DNA of 64,000 bases from positions 374,501-438,500 of the forward strand of contig LSRY02000014.1 in assembly GCA_001643675.2 (NCBI GenBank), written 5' to 3'. Of the stretch, positions 19,248 through 32,900 are shown one piece after another (position 1 is the stretch's first letter; each line of letters starts with the position of its first letter). The translations under genes and the position numbers were made by a program. Source of the stretch: Monocercomonoides exilis (lineage: Eukaryota; Preaxostyla; Oxymonadida; Polymastigidae). The notes under the pieces were generated by a model. The model ran no database searches, was not told the origin of the DNA, and saw only the letters and a list, made by a program, of their open reading frames with translations.

Positions 19248-22200
19248 ATGTCTCACTCTCGAGAAGAAAAAGGATTGTTTTCCAATACTTCCGAAGCAGA
19301 GATACTTGCTGAGAAGCCATCCAAACTAGATACTGTTTCTTTTTTCTTGGTTTATCCACTATATGATCAGGTGCGTTATTGTTATTATTAATAAACATTT
19401 GTTACTCTATTCATTTTCTATTTTTGTTTCAATAATCACTTTTTTATCACGACTTATTTTTTCTATTTTCTTTTTCATGGATATATCGCTTCAGGGGCGC
19501 AATGACACAAAACCATGGGTAATAATTTCTTGGATAATTATGACCTTACAGCTTTGGGGGACTGCTGGTTATGGAGTTAATTTTCAAAACATACCAATAA
19601 TCAATCAAGTTTGAATTAAAAAAATTGTTTCATCTCTGGTAATAGTAAATTTTAAACGAAATGCTTTTAGATACTTGGGTTTCTTGATGGAAGTGCTTTT
19701 GCAGGATTATTTGAAACAGGATTTTTGGTCATGAATGTTCTTGCAATGGCTATCTTTCTATTTGTTCTCCTTTTCTTTATTTTATGTGCTTCTTTGATGA
19801 AGGTATCAATCTTGGGCTCTTTTATTATTATTTAAAGGTTTAAATATTATTTCAATATTTTTGTTGTTTAATCACAGAAAATTCTTGTTAGCTCTCCTTG
19901 GATTTTATCTGTTGAGAGAACTGTAGCATCGATCTACTTTTCAATATGGTTTGCATTTTATTTTATTTTTTTTAAAAAAAAATATTATTTCTTTGATATG
20001 CCATTTTGATTTAATTCCTTTTAACATTTCAGTTTTATTCCAACACTCAACATATTGATGACTTCAGTTGATTGTCGTAATTCTGTACTTGCCATTCAGC
20101 CGCTTCAAGTCTGCTGGGACACAGTACACATTATCATAACAGTGTTTTCATTGTTGGTTTTTATTTGCGTTGCATTCTTCCACATGTATTATTCGTTACT
20201 TATCTTCAACATGAATCCAAAACGTGGAGGGCTTAATTCACATTGCAACGGAAAAGCTGCAGCAATCATCAGTTTGTTTATTACAATGCAAGTTGTTGTT
20301 ACTCGAGTCACAATGACAGATCGCGGGTGGAGGTCTATTTTGACAGTTGTACCTGCTCTTGGGGTTTTGGCTTTTGTGATGATGACTCTTCCATTTTATC
20401 ACATTGAGAAAAACGTGTGGATTGCTGTGACGCTCATCTGCTATTGGTGGATCAGATGGGGATGTGAGATCGGTATGGCTTTATTTTTATTGTTACTATT
20501 TATAGCATGCGTAATGTGGATATACTATTATTCTATTATTAGGATATTGGATGCCAAATAATGTTGCATTTATAATTTTGTGGGCAGTGATGTTGTGTAT
20601 AATGGTAGCCTCATCCATTGCCGTTGCTTTATTTATTCGAAAGAGGCTGAAAATGCATTTCTTGCTCTCTCCGAACTGCGAGCCAATTGTCGATCCATCC
20701 GATCCTGAGGCCATCACCAAGCTGCCAAAGCGCCTGCGCAACCCAGCCGATGCTCAACTAGCCATCCGCTTTCTGTTCGAGCACAAGCTGTGCGGGCGAG
20801 AAGCGTGGTGGAAGCAGAAGCGACAGGAGGCGATGAAGGAGTCTCTGGGTGTGGTTGGCTCAACTCGCCCGCTCGGCGGCATGAGCAACGGGATGGGCTC
20901 GATGAACAGCCTCGGCGAGCCGACGATCCAGTTTCCAACAGGCTTTACACTCAGCGAGCAGCTGGACGTCGTGTCGAAAAAGAACAAAGTGTCACAGGAC
21001 CACATCATGTTTGCAGAGATGATCCTGATGAATGCCATCACATACAACCCCAACGACGCTGACCTCCTCCTTCTCTATTCTGTGTTCACACGTGTCTATC
21101 GCAAGTACAATCTGAAGGCAGACAACATCCTCCGGCGCTGCCGCGTGCTGTCATCTGCGGTTTCGCTGCGGTTTGTGGTCAGCTCGCACTTCCGCAGCAC
21201 ATCCGACGACTCTTCTGCGATGAATGCGAACGAAGACCAGGACGACCGGAGCGAAGGAGACGACAACGCCAGCACAGGAATCGGCATGATGGGCACAGGG
21301 ATGGCGATCAACAGCGGAGGGATGGGAGGAATGGGAAGAGAAGACGGCGACGCTACGGGGAGAGAAAGCACAGCAGGCGGGCTGGGCACGATGGGATCGA
21401 CGTATTACGAGCACACCAACGGATCAAACAACAACAGACGCAACGGAGGCATCAAATCTGCTGCAGCAAAGGCGATGCTAGAGACAGCTGAAAAAGCACG
21501 CGAAGAGGCGAAGATGTGGGCGAAGGAGTTTTGGAACAACTTGCTTAGGCCAAAGATCAACATCGAAGCGATACCAATTGTTTTGAATCGGATTGCCACC
21601 AACGAGATGATAGCGCGCAAAAGCTATGAAGAGCTGATGGCAACTCACCCGAACAACGTGAGAGTGCTGAGAGGATATGCAGCGCTTCTGAGAGAAATAT
21701 ACCGCGATGACGACACAGCAGAGACGCTGATGCAGCAGGCAGAGCAGATTGAAGAGGACCAGTCATATACATACTCAGCCACCATGTCGTATGCGACACT
21801 TCAGAGTGGAGCGTCGATGGAAGGAGGAGGAAACGGTGGTGGAGGAACAATGGGAGACAAGAATATGACAGGCAGTGTGTACAACTTGGCACAGCACGGC
21901 AGCATTGGAGCTCGCGGTAACAATCCGAATTATCCAGCAATGGACGCGATGTCAGGCACATCTGAGATGAATTCTGTTGCGAAGAAGAGAAGACTGCGGA
22001 GGAAGAAGAGGAAGAAGAAGCAACTGGCGATGCTGGAGCAGCTGTCAGGAGATGATGCCAAAAGCGGGAGTGGCGTGAACACCGGGAAAGGAGGAGTGAT
22101 TAAAGACAGCTTCAACGCTTTTCTGCCAATTCAAGCACTTTTTGTACTGGTGATGGTGGGGATTATCCTGATCAGCTATTTTGTGCTGGAGAAGTATCTA

Positions 22201-25200
22201 TCGCAGGCTGCCTCCAACAGCCAGTACATCACAGAGCTGAGTGTGCTCACAAACAGAATCGCGCTGATCACGCTGTATTCGAAGCTGCTGATGTATCAGG
22301 TACATCCAATGTATTCCCCAGCTAACACTGGAAAGGGCTTTCCGACGTGGTTGATGAGTCCAGATGACTTGCGTGCTCATATTGGAGAACTCTCATCAGA
22401 AGTACTGAGCTATTTGATGGCAGTCTACACGCGTCTGAACAACGAGCCGTGGGAAGAGCAGGATGTGTCGCTTGTGTATGTCTCATACACAGGAGATGTG
22501 GTGACTGACGATTGGGTGATTACTCGCTCTCTTTATGACACTTATCGTTCATTTGCATACTCAGGCAACGATGTGGCCAACTCGGTCAGTCAGAACTTGG
22601 ACAGTGCCACGCTCTTTGCGAGGCTGGCGAACATCATCATCAACTATCCAACAGGCATCATGGAGTCTGCAAAGAGGGCAAGTGTTCAGTACAACAACAG
22701 AATCGAAGACGATCTGAAGGCAGCGCGTGTACTGCTGTCACTGGCAAACACAGCAGGCATACTGATTATGCTGTTATTATCTGCACTCATCACTGTTGTA
22801 TCATTCTTGATCGCGAACAGACATTATGTCTCTGCTATGCGCCTTCTCCTCTCCGTGCCGAAGAATCTTGTCCATCAAATCTCAATCGATCTGATCACAT
22901 CTGAAGCAGACGATGTGCCTGTCATCGGAAGCAGTGGAGGCGGCGGAAACGGTATGCTCCATCAGAACATGTCTGTTCCTGATATGACATCACGCAGTGG
23001 AGGTGGAGGAAGCGGGGGTGTTATTGGCAGTCAGGTGGAAGTGGTGACTGAAGGAATGCCTGAGATCGACGATCCAGCACTCGGAATGGGCATTGTCGAT
23101 TCTGCCACACACTCACAGAGGCAGTTTGAGACGCGAGTGACTGGAAGCACAGCACATCAGCAGTCAAACACACCCACAATCATCGGGCAGCCAATGATAA
23201 CATCGAATTCGGGCTCCTTCCGCCAGTCAAACGAAGCGATGCCACAAGAACAGGTTCCGTTCATCAGAGTGCATTCAGCCACAACCATCCAGCCAAACGG
23301 CACTGCTGCACAGTCGCCGCAGAACGTACAGCCATTAGCTCAGTCATCGATATTCCCTGCGAAGAATCTGAACACTCTTTCTTCTCCACCTTCTTCATAT
23401 TCGCCTGGTTTGTCCTCTTCATCCACTCCCATGCTCTGCAAACCAATGATATCAGCAGGATCAAACCTCTCCTCTTCTCCTTCTCTTCGTCCACCTTCCT
23501 CTCTTATCAACCTCAACATGCAGCAGCCAAGAATACTCACATCTCATCTGTCTTCGGGAAGTGGTCAGTACAGCACAGCTGCACAATCAAATGGTCTAAT
23601 TCTCCCGTCCACTTCTGTGAACAGCGGAGGTGTCAGCATCAATGTCCCACAGGGATGTGCTGTTCCTGCTATTAACGTGGGAACATCTTCGACTTCTGCT
23701 TCTGGTTCAATATCAGCTACATCAAGTGTATCGTCTCCAATGAACGTTCCATTTGTCAATGCTGGCATTGCTCCTCCAACAATTGTTGATTCTTCATCTC
23801 CTTCTCTCGTTCAGACTGGCCCTTCAGACAACAGCAACATGCCAGCTGTTATTCCCTCGCTCAGTGAACTAGCCAACCAGGATGCTGCTTTTATGTACAG
23901 CAGCAGCACAAATCTTCAGTCGAGCTCTGCTCCCATTCAACAGACAGCCACTGCAACTGTCTCAGTGACGAGTCTGAACAGCAATTTTGCTCCAGTTTCG
24001 ATGCTGCAGGAGCCACATGAAGAGGAAAGAATGGAAAGCGGAGAAGGAGGTAAGGATTCATCTGACCGGATGTCGCACAATGAATCAGGAGACAAGATGG
24101 AGCCCTCACAAAACAGCATAGACGATGAGAAAGGGCAGGAGTACAGCGCTCGTTCAGACAGGAAGGACACGAATGAGTCAATGCAAAATCCTGAGGAAGA
24201 GATGAAGGCGGCTGAAGGCGGAGAAAAACAGATTTCGGATAGATCGTCGATGTTTATGGAAGGTGGCCTTTATGACAACATGGATATGTACGAGCCTGTT
24301 ATGTCGAATGAGCTGAAAAACGCGAAGGAATACAAAGAGAAGACGGAAGAAGAGCTGAAAGAGACACAAAACGAAACACTCAAAAAGGAAGAGACAGACA
24401 GAAAAGAAGAGCCAGAATTCACGCCTGTCTCTTCATTCAGCGGGCACAACGAAAACGAGAGAGAAAATGAGCAGACGAACGAAGCAGCATCAAACGAGAA
24501 CTCACCAGAGAGTGCAACAGACAGCCGAAGGCAGCAGCCGTCAGAGAATAGTAAAGCAGGCGCTGAGACGTCACATTCAGCGCTTCCATTCAACGCTGAC
24601 CCGACAGCCAATGAAGGGCTGCAGCTGTCTCCTGCCCAGTTTCAGGAGATCAGAGACAAAGAAGACGAGAAGTGGCTGCCCAGGCCGAGCGAGATGCTGC
24701 AGTCGTTTGAGAAGGAAGGAGGGATGTTGGATGTGAATGCGAGTGACCACGATGCAAATGGGCTTTCATCACGAACACTTTCAACATCGCTCTCACAGGC
24801 GTCGTTTGTGTATGTGGTCATCGATGGCAAAAAGAAGAAAAAGAAGAAGAAGAAGAAGACTCCAAAATCTGCTTCTGCAAGTGAGAAGTCAGCAGCACAG
24901 GAGCTTCGTGTGCAAGTGAGCTCTCCAATGGATGGCGCAGCTGATGGAATGAAACCTCAATCGCCTGAGCAATCACCACAAGAGCCTCTTCCATCCAACC
25001 CATTCTCAACCACAACAGCAAACGAGCTGATTTCAAAGTCCTCTTCCAGAGCGACTCCTCAGCCGCTGCCTGCGACTGAAATGGGACAATCTTCAGATGC
25101 TCAGAATGCTCCAAAGCCCATCTCTGCTGCTCAGTCCACTCACTCGCTGTATCAGAGCCAGCAGCTGCCTGTCAACACACTGTCCAATGAAACGTCTTCG

Positions 25201-28143
25201 TTTATGCCTCCCCTCCAACAGACGATGCAGCCAATGTTTACTGCCCCCAACCAGCCTGCTTCTGCATCAGCGTCTGCACAAAATGCTGCTTTGAATTCAA
25301 TGAATTCTGCATTTTCTGACCTCAACAAAAATCAGATGCGCCGGCAATCATTTTCCGGCAAAGAAGCACATGAGCAGTTCAGCGACACCTGGGAACAGCC
25401 CTCGAACACAGTGCGCAATGGAGGAGAGCTGCCTCACAACCGCCCTTCTTCAGACTCGCTTGTCAGAGGCCCCGAGGGGCAGCTGGGGAGGTGGGTGATA
25501 AATGGAAGTGGGCAGCCACAGTTCCTGCCATTTGTGGCATCGCCTTCTGTTTCATCAACACTGCCAGCGTCGTCTGTCAAGACAGACTCGTCTACAACAC
25601 TTGATCAGTCTCCTCAGCCTTCTTCATCATCTTCAATAGGAATCAACACATTTGGGGTGTCTTCAACCACATCCACACCTGGTTCATCAATCATCCCTGA
25701 GAACTCCATCACCCGCATCTCTTCCCCACCACCTTCCTCAGGCTCTGCTCTAATGCCTGAGTCTGCGCAGTCTACTGTTCCGATGCTATTTGTTCCATCA
25801 CAAGCACAAATGTCTCCATCTGCTATGCCTCTGCCAAGTGTCTCCCCACAGCCCACTTCGCAGATCGGCAACACAGCCTCAATGAACTCCCAGGTGCCCA
25901 ACGGAAGCACAGGATTTCCTCTCTCTCCATCACTTTCAAGCATCGGAGGACTCACACCAGAGTTTCTGCACGGGCTGGCGATGAACGACCCGTCGCAGCA
26001 GCAGCAGATGCTGTTCCATCTGATGCAGCTACAGCTGATGAACTCGCCTCAGCAGCAACAACAGCAGCAGAATCAACAACAGAGCCAGCAGCAGGCACAG
26101 CAACAGCAGCTACTCCAGGAAGACAAGGAAAAAACGAAGAAGTCCAAAGGCAAGCGTTCGAAGAAGAACAAGAGGAAAGGGAAGAACAGTGAGAGTGACA
26201 GCGAAGAAGAGTTTGATAGCTCCGAGTTTGAGTCAAGTGATGAAGAGAACGAAACGCTCAGCATGAAGCGAAAGAAGAAGTACATCAAAATGTCTCGAAC
26301 AGGAAACAGGTCGCGGATGGGGCGAGATGGGAACATGAGATACTACGAAGACGAGGAGGAAGAGGATGATAGCAACGAGTCATCGGATGAAGACTACGAT
26401 GAGATCAACAAGAAGAGGAAGTCGAAAAGCAGGAATCATGGGGCACACGGCAAGGATGGGACGGACAAGATGAAAGGATATGGGAAGAAGAAAGGAAAGA
26501 AAGGCAAAAGTGGAAAGGGAATGAGCGTGAAGGTGAACCCTCAGACGAAGATGGAACAAATGCAGATGCAGCTGCAGTTACAACAACAGCAGCAAGGGAT
26601 CATGCTGAATGCAGCAGTGGATGAAAATGACAAGACAGCAGCAGCACAGGCAGTGCGAGGAGAGATCGAAGACGGTGAGTGGGACGAGCTGCTGATGAAG
26701 AACATCAACAAGACAATCGATGCACACCACAGAATCCCATCTGCTGTGAAGAAGTTCCATCTGGCGCAGATTGCAGTAATGGCGCTGATTATGTTTGCGA
26801 CGGCGATTGTGTTTTCGGTGCTGCTCATCACGTCGCTCTCAGCCATCGGCACCACTTCGTCGTCTCTGATGCTTGGCGGGCTGACTGAGGCATCGTTCAT
26901 CCAGCTGGCCCTGTTCATCTACCAGGCAGGGCTCGGAAGCGGCGAGATCACACTCGTGCACAACCAGTCGCTCAACGAGAAGTTCTGTACATCGACTGTG
27001 ATGTGCGACTATTCCCACGTTAATTCTTCTCTGCAGCACCTGATGGAGCTCGTGAAGAAGAGCCATGCTGTATCCAAGCTGCTCAACGACGCCGTGCTGG
27101 CAGGCACAAACAAGACAACCGGTTGGATCGAAGACTCAAGAATGGATGTGGCAACAGAGGAATGCGACCAGTCCGTTACAATGGTGGGATTTGCGACTTT
27201 CCCGTATCGCTGCCCGATGCTCGACACATTCGCCTATGGTTATACATCTACACTTTCTTTGCAGGCGCAGATGTGCGAAAATCCACAGAGGAATGTTGGA
27301 TATGACACTTATCTCGGCTATGACATGGTGCGTGCGCGGTTCCAGAGGAAAGTGATTGACCTGCGGAAAGCGGCGGAGCTGTCGCATTTTGCGCCTATTG
27401 ATATTAACGATACAGGATACGGCTTTATGGTCACCTCGTCGTATGCAGACACCTCGTCGATGCTGAACAAGATAACACTCGAGCTGATGTCTTCGCTGAT
27501 CAGCAAAGTGAACTCGGTGCGCACCACATCCATCACAGCAACTATTGTGGAGTGTGTCGTGCTGATGTTTCTCTTCGTGTTCTTCCTCATCTCCTTGAGG
27601 AGAGCCATCCACAGCATCGAGGCACAGACTACGCAACTGATGTGGCTGATCCCAGACGACCTGAACGAGCACACCGTCCTCTCGCAGGAGATGAAGACGG
27701 GAGTGCCGGCGATGGACAGTGGAAGGAAAAAGCTGTTTGAGGTGCTGGCGCTGCTGCTGGAGGCGGTGTACACACAAAGCAGCCGCGCAGAGATCAGACA
27801 GCTGTGCACTGAGCTGATGATCCAGGCGAAGTCTTATTTCGCAACAGAGGAGAGGATGATGCTCGAAAGTAACTACGACGAGGAGGCCAAGGAAAAGCAT
27901 TGCAGCGAACACCTTCGACTTCGCCAGCGTTTGACAACGTTGTCTGATTATGTATCTTCAAACAACTCTGCCCTTGTGCTTGGGGCTGTTCAGCTCCTAC
28001 ATCCTATTTTCCACTCACACTTCTCTTTGTTAGATGTTCAATTTGGCAGTCATTATGTAAAGGCGATGAATCTGGAAGTAGATAATGAAGATTCATCAGA
28101 TGATGATGACGATGAAGACGCGGACGAAGCTATGCTTATGTAA
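19248..28143 (+). CDS. Tmc-like multi-pass membrane protein with C-terminal hemerythrin-like domain
   Basis: Six exons: 19248-19370, 19495-19608, 19671-19802, 19878-19948, 20033-20472, 20543-28143. The five introns are 124, 62, 75, 84 and 70 bp, and splicing gives an uninterrupted 2,826-residue protein. The N-terminal ~310 residues hold many hydrophobic segments after a PLYDQ motif, as in Tmc (tiny macrocysts) proteins. A TmcB/TmcC-like helical repeat region follows (ITYNPNDADLLLLYSVF, about 21,000-21,125). Two further units of TM helix, ectodomain, TM helix lie at about 22,117-22,812 and 26,755-27,600; the second ectodomain is Cys-bearing. Between them is a ~1,270-residue Ser/Gln/Pro-rich linker with poly-Lys and poly-Gln. 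The C-terminus (about 27,700-28,070) matches bacteriohemerythrin: MDSGRKKLF, YFATEERMM, HCSEH and HSHFSLLD. Glu2729, His2746, His2750, His2786 and Asp2791 occupy metal-ligand positions, while two usual His positions are Arg2688 and Tyr2725. Likely a surface or endomembrane sensor; oxygen or metal sensing is inference. Confidence 0.85.
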
Positions 28144-29263
28144 TAGTCTTTATTTTCCGATATAAAGTCTTTATGCCTTACTGGTCGTGCCAGCAGGCAT
28201 ATCTTTATTTATTCAAACTTTATTTATCGCATCCATACATTTGATAAACATTTGTATTCATTACTATCAGGATTGTATAACTATTCACTTCACTGACTAT
28301 CCCGACACTTTCTTTTTCGTTAATTTTTATGTTTTCATCCTGGTATTTAGTTTTAACATTTTTATCTTTCTATCGCAGTTTCTTATTACAACATAATTAA
28401 AATTTTATTTTTGATTTTGTCTGATCTTAGTTGGATTTAATTTTCAAGCGACATGGATATAACTTTTGTTTTTAAGTGTTTATTCAGATAAAATCAATTT
28501 TCCCCTCTCCTTTTGTTTATCTCATTAGACAGATTATATATATACATTTCAATTCTCAACTCATAAATTTTTTATCTCTTTTTCTTTTGAAAAAAAAAGG
28601 AAAGATAAGAAGAAAAATTATTCTCAATCTTTTAATATTTAGCAATGATTTGGAATTTATATGGAAAAAATGACAAGATTCTCAAAAATCGAAAAAAGAA
28701 AATATATTTGAACTAAAAAAACGATAAAATAAATCTTGGCTTTTGATCATTCTTTTCATTTCACACATTTCAAAAAGCAAGAACGTTTAAAAAGCCGCTG
28801 ATGAACCATTAACAATCCAATCTTTGCAAACCTTTGAAATAATATTTTATTTTTCAAACATCCCTCTTCGCTCAATAATGAAATTCAACAAATTGTTTAC
28901 ATCCAAATAACAACTGTTTCAACATAACAGCTTCATCTTGAAACTTCAATTTTTATTACCAACAAAGCAAAATAACGTTTGTGGATGATCACTTCTTTTA
29001 ATTTTTATTTTCTTGACCATAATTCAAAAAGTTGTTCGATTAAATTTTTGAAACAACTGAAATCCAATCAAAATAGTTTTATTAAAACTTTTTGCAAAAT
29101 TGTTTGCATTTCTAATCAAAAAATGACTTATGCATGGTTATTCTTCATTGAATTGAGACCTATGTGTTTATTAATTAACAATTTTTAATTAACCTTTCTT
29201 TAAAAAATTTTTTTATTTGTAAAATGTGAAAATTTGAACGAAGCAGAATATGACACACCTCAT
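28144..29263. other. AT-rich intergenic spacer
   Basis: About 1.1 kb after the Tmc-like gene. Composition drops abruptly to high A/T. The open stretches here are rich in Phe, Ile and Asn, carry no domain signal, and look like chance frames. Its right side borders the decayed minus-strand coding remnant. Confidence 0.5.
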
Positions 29264-29737
29264 TTATCTCGAATTATATTTCCCCATGCTATTGTTTTTT
29301 TGCTTTGCCACAATGATCCATAACAAAAATTTGACGCTTCGTCCTCTTTCTTTTGGTAAAACATTCATTTCTGCTAAAATACTCATCATTAATGCTCGCA
29401 TTTCTCCATTCCATATGGCGAGTGATTTTTATCGAAAATTATCATCTCTGCCATCAAAAGCATCAACAATCGTAATCTTCGTAAATTTTCTATGATCTTT
29501 AATTTTATAAAACAAATAAATAAATGCAGCACCAACAAATATAAAGCAAATCATATGACTGAATCATTGCTAAAATTTTACTGTTCAAACTTCCTCCTTT
29601 CTTTTGATAAAAGATTGTTTCAAAGAATTTCTCTTTACCAGCTGATATTCTTAATGAAAATTCAATATCTTTCATAGAAGCCTTAAATGAAGCGCCCTAA
29701 TTATTGAACAAAGTGCAAATGCTATACTCTCTGCCAT
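29264..29737 (-). pseudogene. Decayed protein-coding remnant (unknown family)
   Basis: On the minus strand a protein-like reading can be followed from an ATG at 29,737 through two frame changes (near 29,695 and 29,545) and one in-frame TAA (29,429-29,431) to a final TAA. Successive fragments are MAESIAFALCSII; ASMKDIEFSLRISAGKEKFF; LNSKILAMIQSYDLLY; FTKITIVDAFDGRDDNFR; SLAIWNGEMRALMMSILAEM; VLPKERGRSVKFLLWII. Their balanced composition is unlike translated AT-rich spacer, and the reading continues directly past the TAA in the same frame. I do not recognise the family. The pieces could instead be exons, but the frame changes have no GT-AG pair around them, so a pseudogene fits better. Confidence 0.45.
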
Positions 29738-29958
29738 TGCTTAAATATCAAGAAATTTTTAAAGAAAAATGATTTATTGAAAAACATTACACTTATGATT
29801 AATGTTGTCGATAATTAAGAACTTTGACAAATGATAAGTATTCATTGTTTTTTCCACAACAAACGCAGAAAACAAACGTGTTATGTTTTCGTTTCTCCCA
29901 TATTTAAAAAAGGAAATCGAGTAAAAGATTAGTATATTTCACGTGTTTGTTGTTGTCA

Positions 29959-32900
29959 ATGCAATCAGGAATATGTTGCATTGTTTGCATAATATATTTT
30001 CAGTGCATGTGTGATGTTGCCAACAAATGTGAAGCTGAATCGAATGAGGAATTAAAGAAAAGTGATATTTCAGATAATCTTAGGAGAATGTGGTTGAACA
30101 ACTTTCAAAAGGACATATTTTCCAATGAAATAACATTTAAAGAAAACAGTGATGGAAGAGAAGGAACGATGAAAACTGAGAAATTTGAAAAGACGATGAA
30201 TGTTCAAACAAAAGAAGGGAATGATGATGTGATCAAAGTTCCAGAAATCAGTCCAAATGAAACGGTTCGAGGAACAAAATTGTCTGATGAACGAAAAATG
30301 AGGAAACAACAAAGATTTGAGGAAGAAAGTTGGATTGAAGGATGTTTGATGTTTGACAATTCTTCAATAAAACTTCACTCCCTGGGATTGGTGCCAAATG
30401 ATGACCAAAGTGTCTTGAATGCTGTGAATGGATGTTTCGTCGAAGTGAGCAGATGCAGGATAGAAATTGAGGGAGAAATGCCACCATTTTGTTTGAGTGG
30501 AAGTTGTGAGCTGCTCACCAACATTTCACTCAAATTTTCATCTTCATTTTTGTGGAAATGCCCATCTCTCTTCTCTTCAAAACCATTTGAAGGGGCTCAT
30601 TCAGAAAAATGTCATGTTTCAGTTTGTTCCTCTCATTTCTCCTCTTTTTGTGTGTCTTCAGCCCCATTCCTCTCATCGTCATCTATTCCTCTCATATCTC
30701 TCTCACAACTATCTTTTTTCAACATCTCAACAGCATCTTCAAATTGTTCATCTCCAACCACCACATCAATCCAAACCACTTGTTTGATGAACAGTTGCTC
30801 CTTTTCGTCTATTTGTGATGCATATGATGGAGGAATTGTTCCCTCTCTCAACAATCCCTTGGCTTCTCTGACAGCCTCAAATACATCGTTTATTGGGTGT
30901 TGTCGAACAAGAAATGTTAAATGTGAAGGAAATGCAGATCATAAGCTGACTCCAGACAGACAGAATGAAACATTCAATGGAGCTAATTCGTTCACTTGGT
31001 GTGAATGGAATGGATCAAAGACAACAGGAGAAAATGATTCATGGACTGATGGAGCGTCAAGCGGAGGAGCTATTTGCATGTTCAGTCAATCATTCGCCAC
31101 TGTTTCAGTTTTTAACAGTGCTTTTAATGGATGTGTTGCACATTGTTGTGGTGGAGGTATTTTGTGTGTTTCAATAAATTCTATAAAGATTGAGAACAAC
31201 TCGTTCTGTTCCTGTACGGCACAACACCATTACGGAGGAGGATTGTATGTTGTGTCAATTTCATCATGTGTGAGGATCAGTAGTTGTTCGTTCCAGAATT
31301 GTGAAACAAATAGTGCTGGAGGAGGATTATATCTTAATGATTTTCAGGTTTCAGGAACAGGATGCATTGGGAAAGAAAATGGTGGAGGGGAGAGCGCTTG
31401 TGTGTCTGATTGTTCATTCGCTTTGTGTTCAACAAAAGAGTCATATGGAGGAGGGATTTATTGTTTTAGGGTTCCTTTAACGTTCATAATGAGGAATATT
31501 CAATTCATTTCGTGTTCCACAGTATCACATGGAGGAGGAATTAGATTTTATCATTTTCGAGAAAGCGATCCGAGTGACAGAATATTTTTTTATTTCTTCT
31601 TCTTTCATAATTGCAGATGAACGACTTCTTCCACTCCATATGGACATGATGTGATCTTTTCTGAAGAATATAATGAATCTTTGTCCTGTAATCCATTCTG
31701 TGAATCGTACACAACGAATAGTGATGAGAAGAGAGAATGCTATTCGTATCACATCGGTGACTGGATTTACGAGCACACTGAAAAGAAGGAATGGCTGAGA
31801 TACAGGCCTTTAGATCGTTATGTGGGAATGGACGGAGATGATTCAAATGAAATGTGTGGGATAAATGAATCTGAACCATGTCAGACTGTGGGGCATGTTG
31901 CCAGTGAGAGCATTGCACTTCTGAGCTCGACAATCACAGTGCTTGAAGGGAGACATGGAAGTGAAGGGGCCACGATCAGTGTTGGGGTAAAGAAGATTTC
32001 TGTTTTGGGGAAAGGGAAGACGGTGAGTGTGATTGGGACGAGTGCGCTTTCTTCGTCTTCGCCAACGCTGTTTAGCGTATCTACTGGGCAGCTAGCGGTG
32101 GGGAATGTGGGAATTGATCACAACGCGACAAGAGACTCTTCACCGAGTGTGTTTGTGGTGTCACTGGGGAGCGGGACTCTTTCGTTGGAGGATGTTCTGA
32201 TCTTTTCAAGTGTTAATGGAGAGAGAGAAATATCAGCATCGATATTTGTGATGGAACTGTCTCAGTTGAGGATGGGTGATGTTGAGATAGAAAATATGAA
32301 AATGAGCCAACCTCTGTTCGAAGAGCCATCAACAGAAGAATCAATATCGGGAGAGAGTATGTTAGCGAATGTGACAATTCGGAATGTGAATCGGACAGGG
32401 GGAGATGGAGTGGTGATAGCTAAAAGCGTGAAGGGAGGAGAGACATTTGTTGTGTGGAACACAACGATTGAGGATTGCGAGTGTGTGAATGGAAATGGAG
32501 GAGGAATCAAAGTGGGACTGTTATCATCAACAAGCAAGGTTCTGATTGGAGATTCAATATCATACAGTGGAGGGACGACTTCGTTCAATCAATGCAAATG
32601 CAGTGGATATGGAGGAGGGGTGATGCTGAATCTGGCTGATGACTCATTTGACTTTGAGATCTCAACAGCGAGTTTTGATGGTTGTGCTGCAACATTGGGA
32701 GGGAAGAACGTGTTTGTGGAAGCACAGGACTTGTCAGCTGTTATCAACAGCACATCAATTGGATTCTATCCCATTATTGAGGTGAATAAAGCAGACTTGG
32801 ATGAACTTTGTGGAAGAGAAAGAAACAATCCGGAGCTGGTTGTTCCACTTGTTATGTTTCTTCGAACATTTTCATCTCCAGCATATGTGAGTGGAAGAGA

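Noticed and set aside
31561-31660. An intron hiding the TGA at 31,618
   Set aside because: The acceptor-like TTGCAG at 31,611-31,616 leaves the TGA in frame, the beta-helix pattern is coding right up to it, and no convincing donor gives a frame that avoids it.
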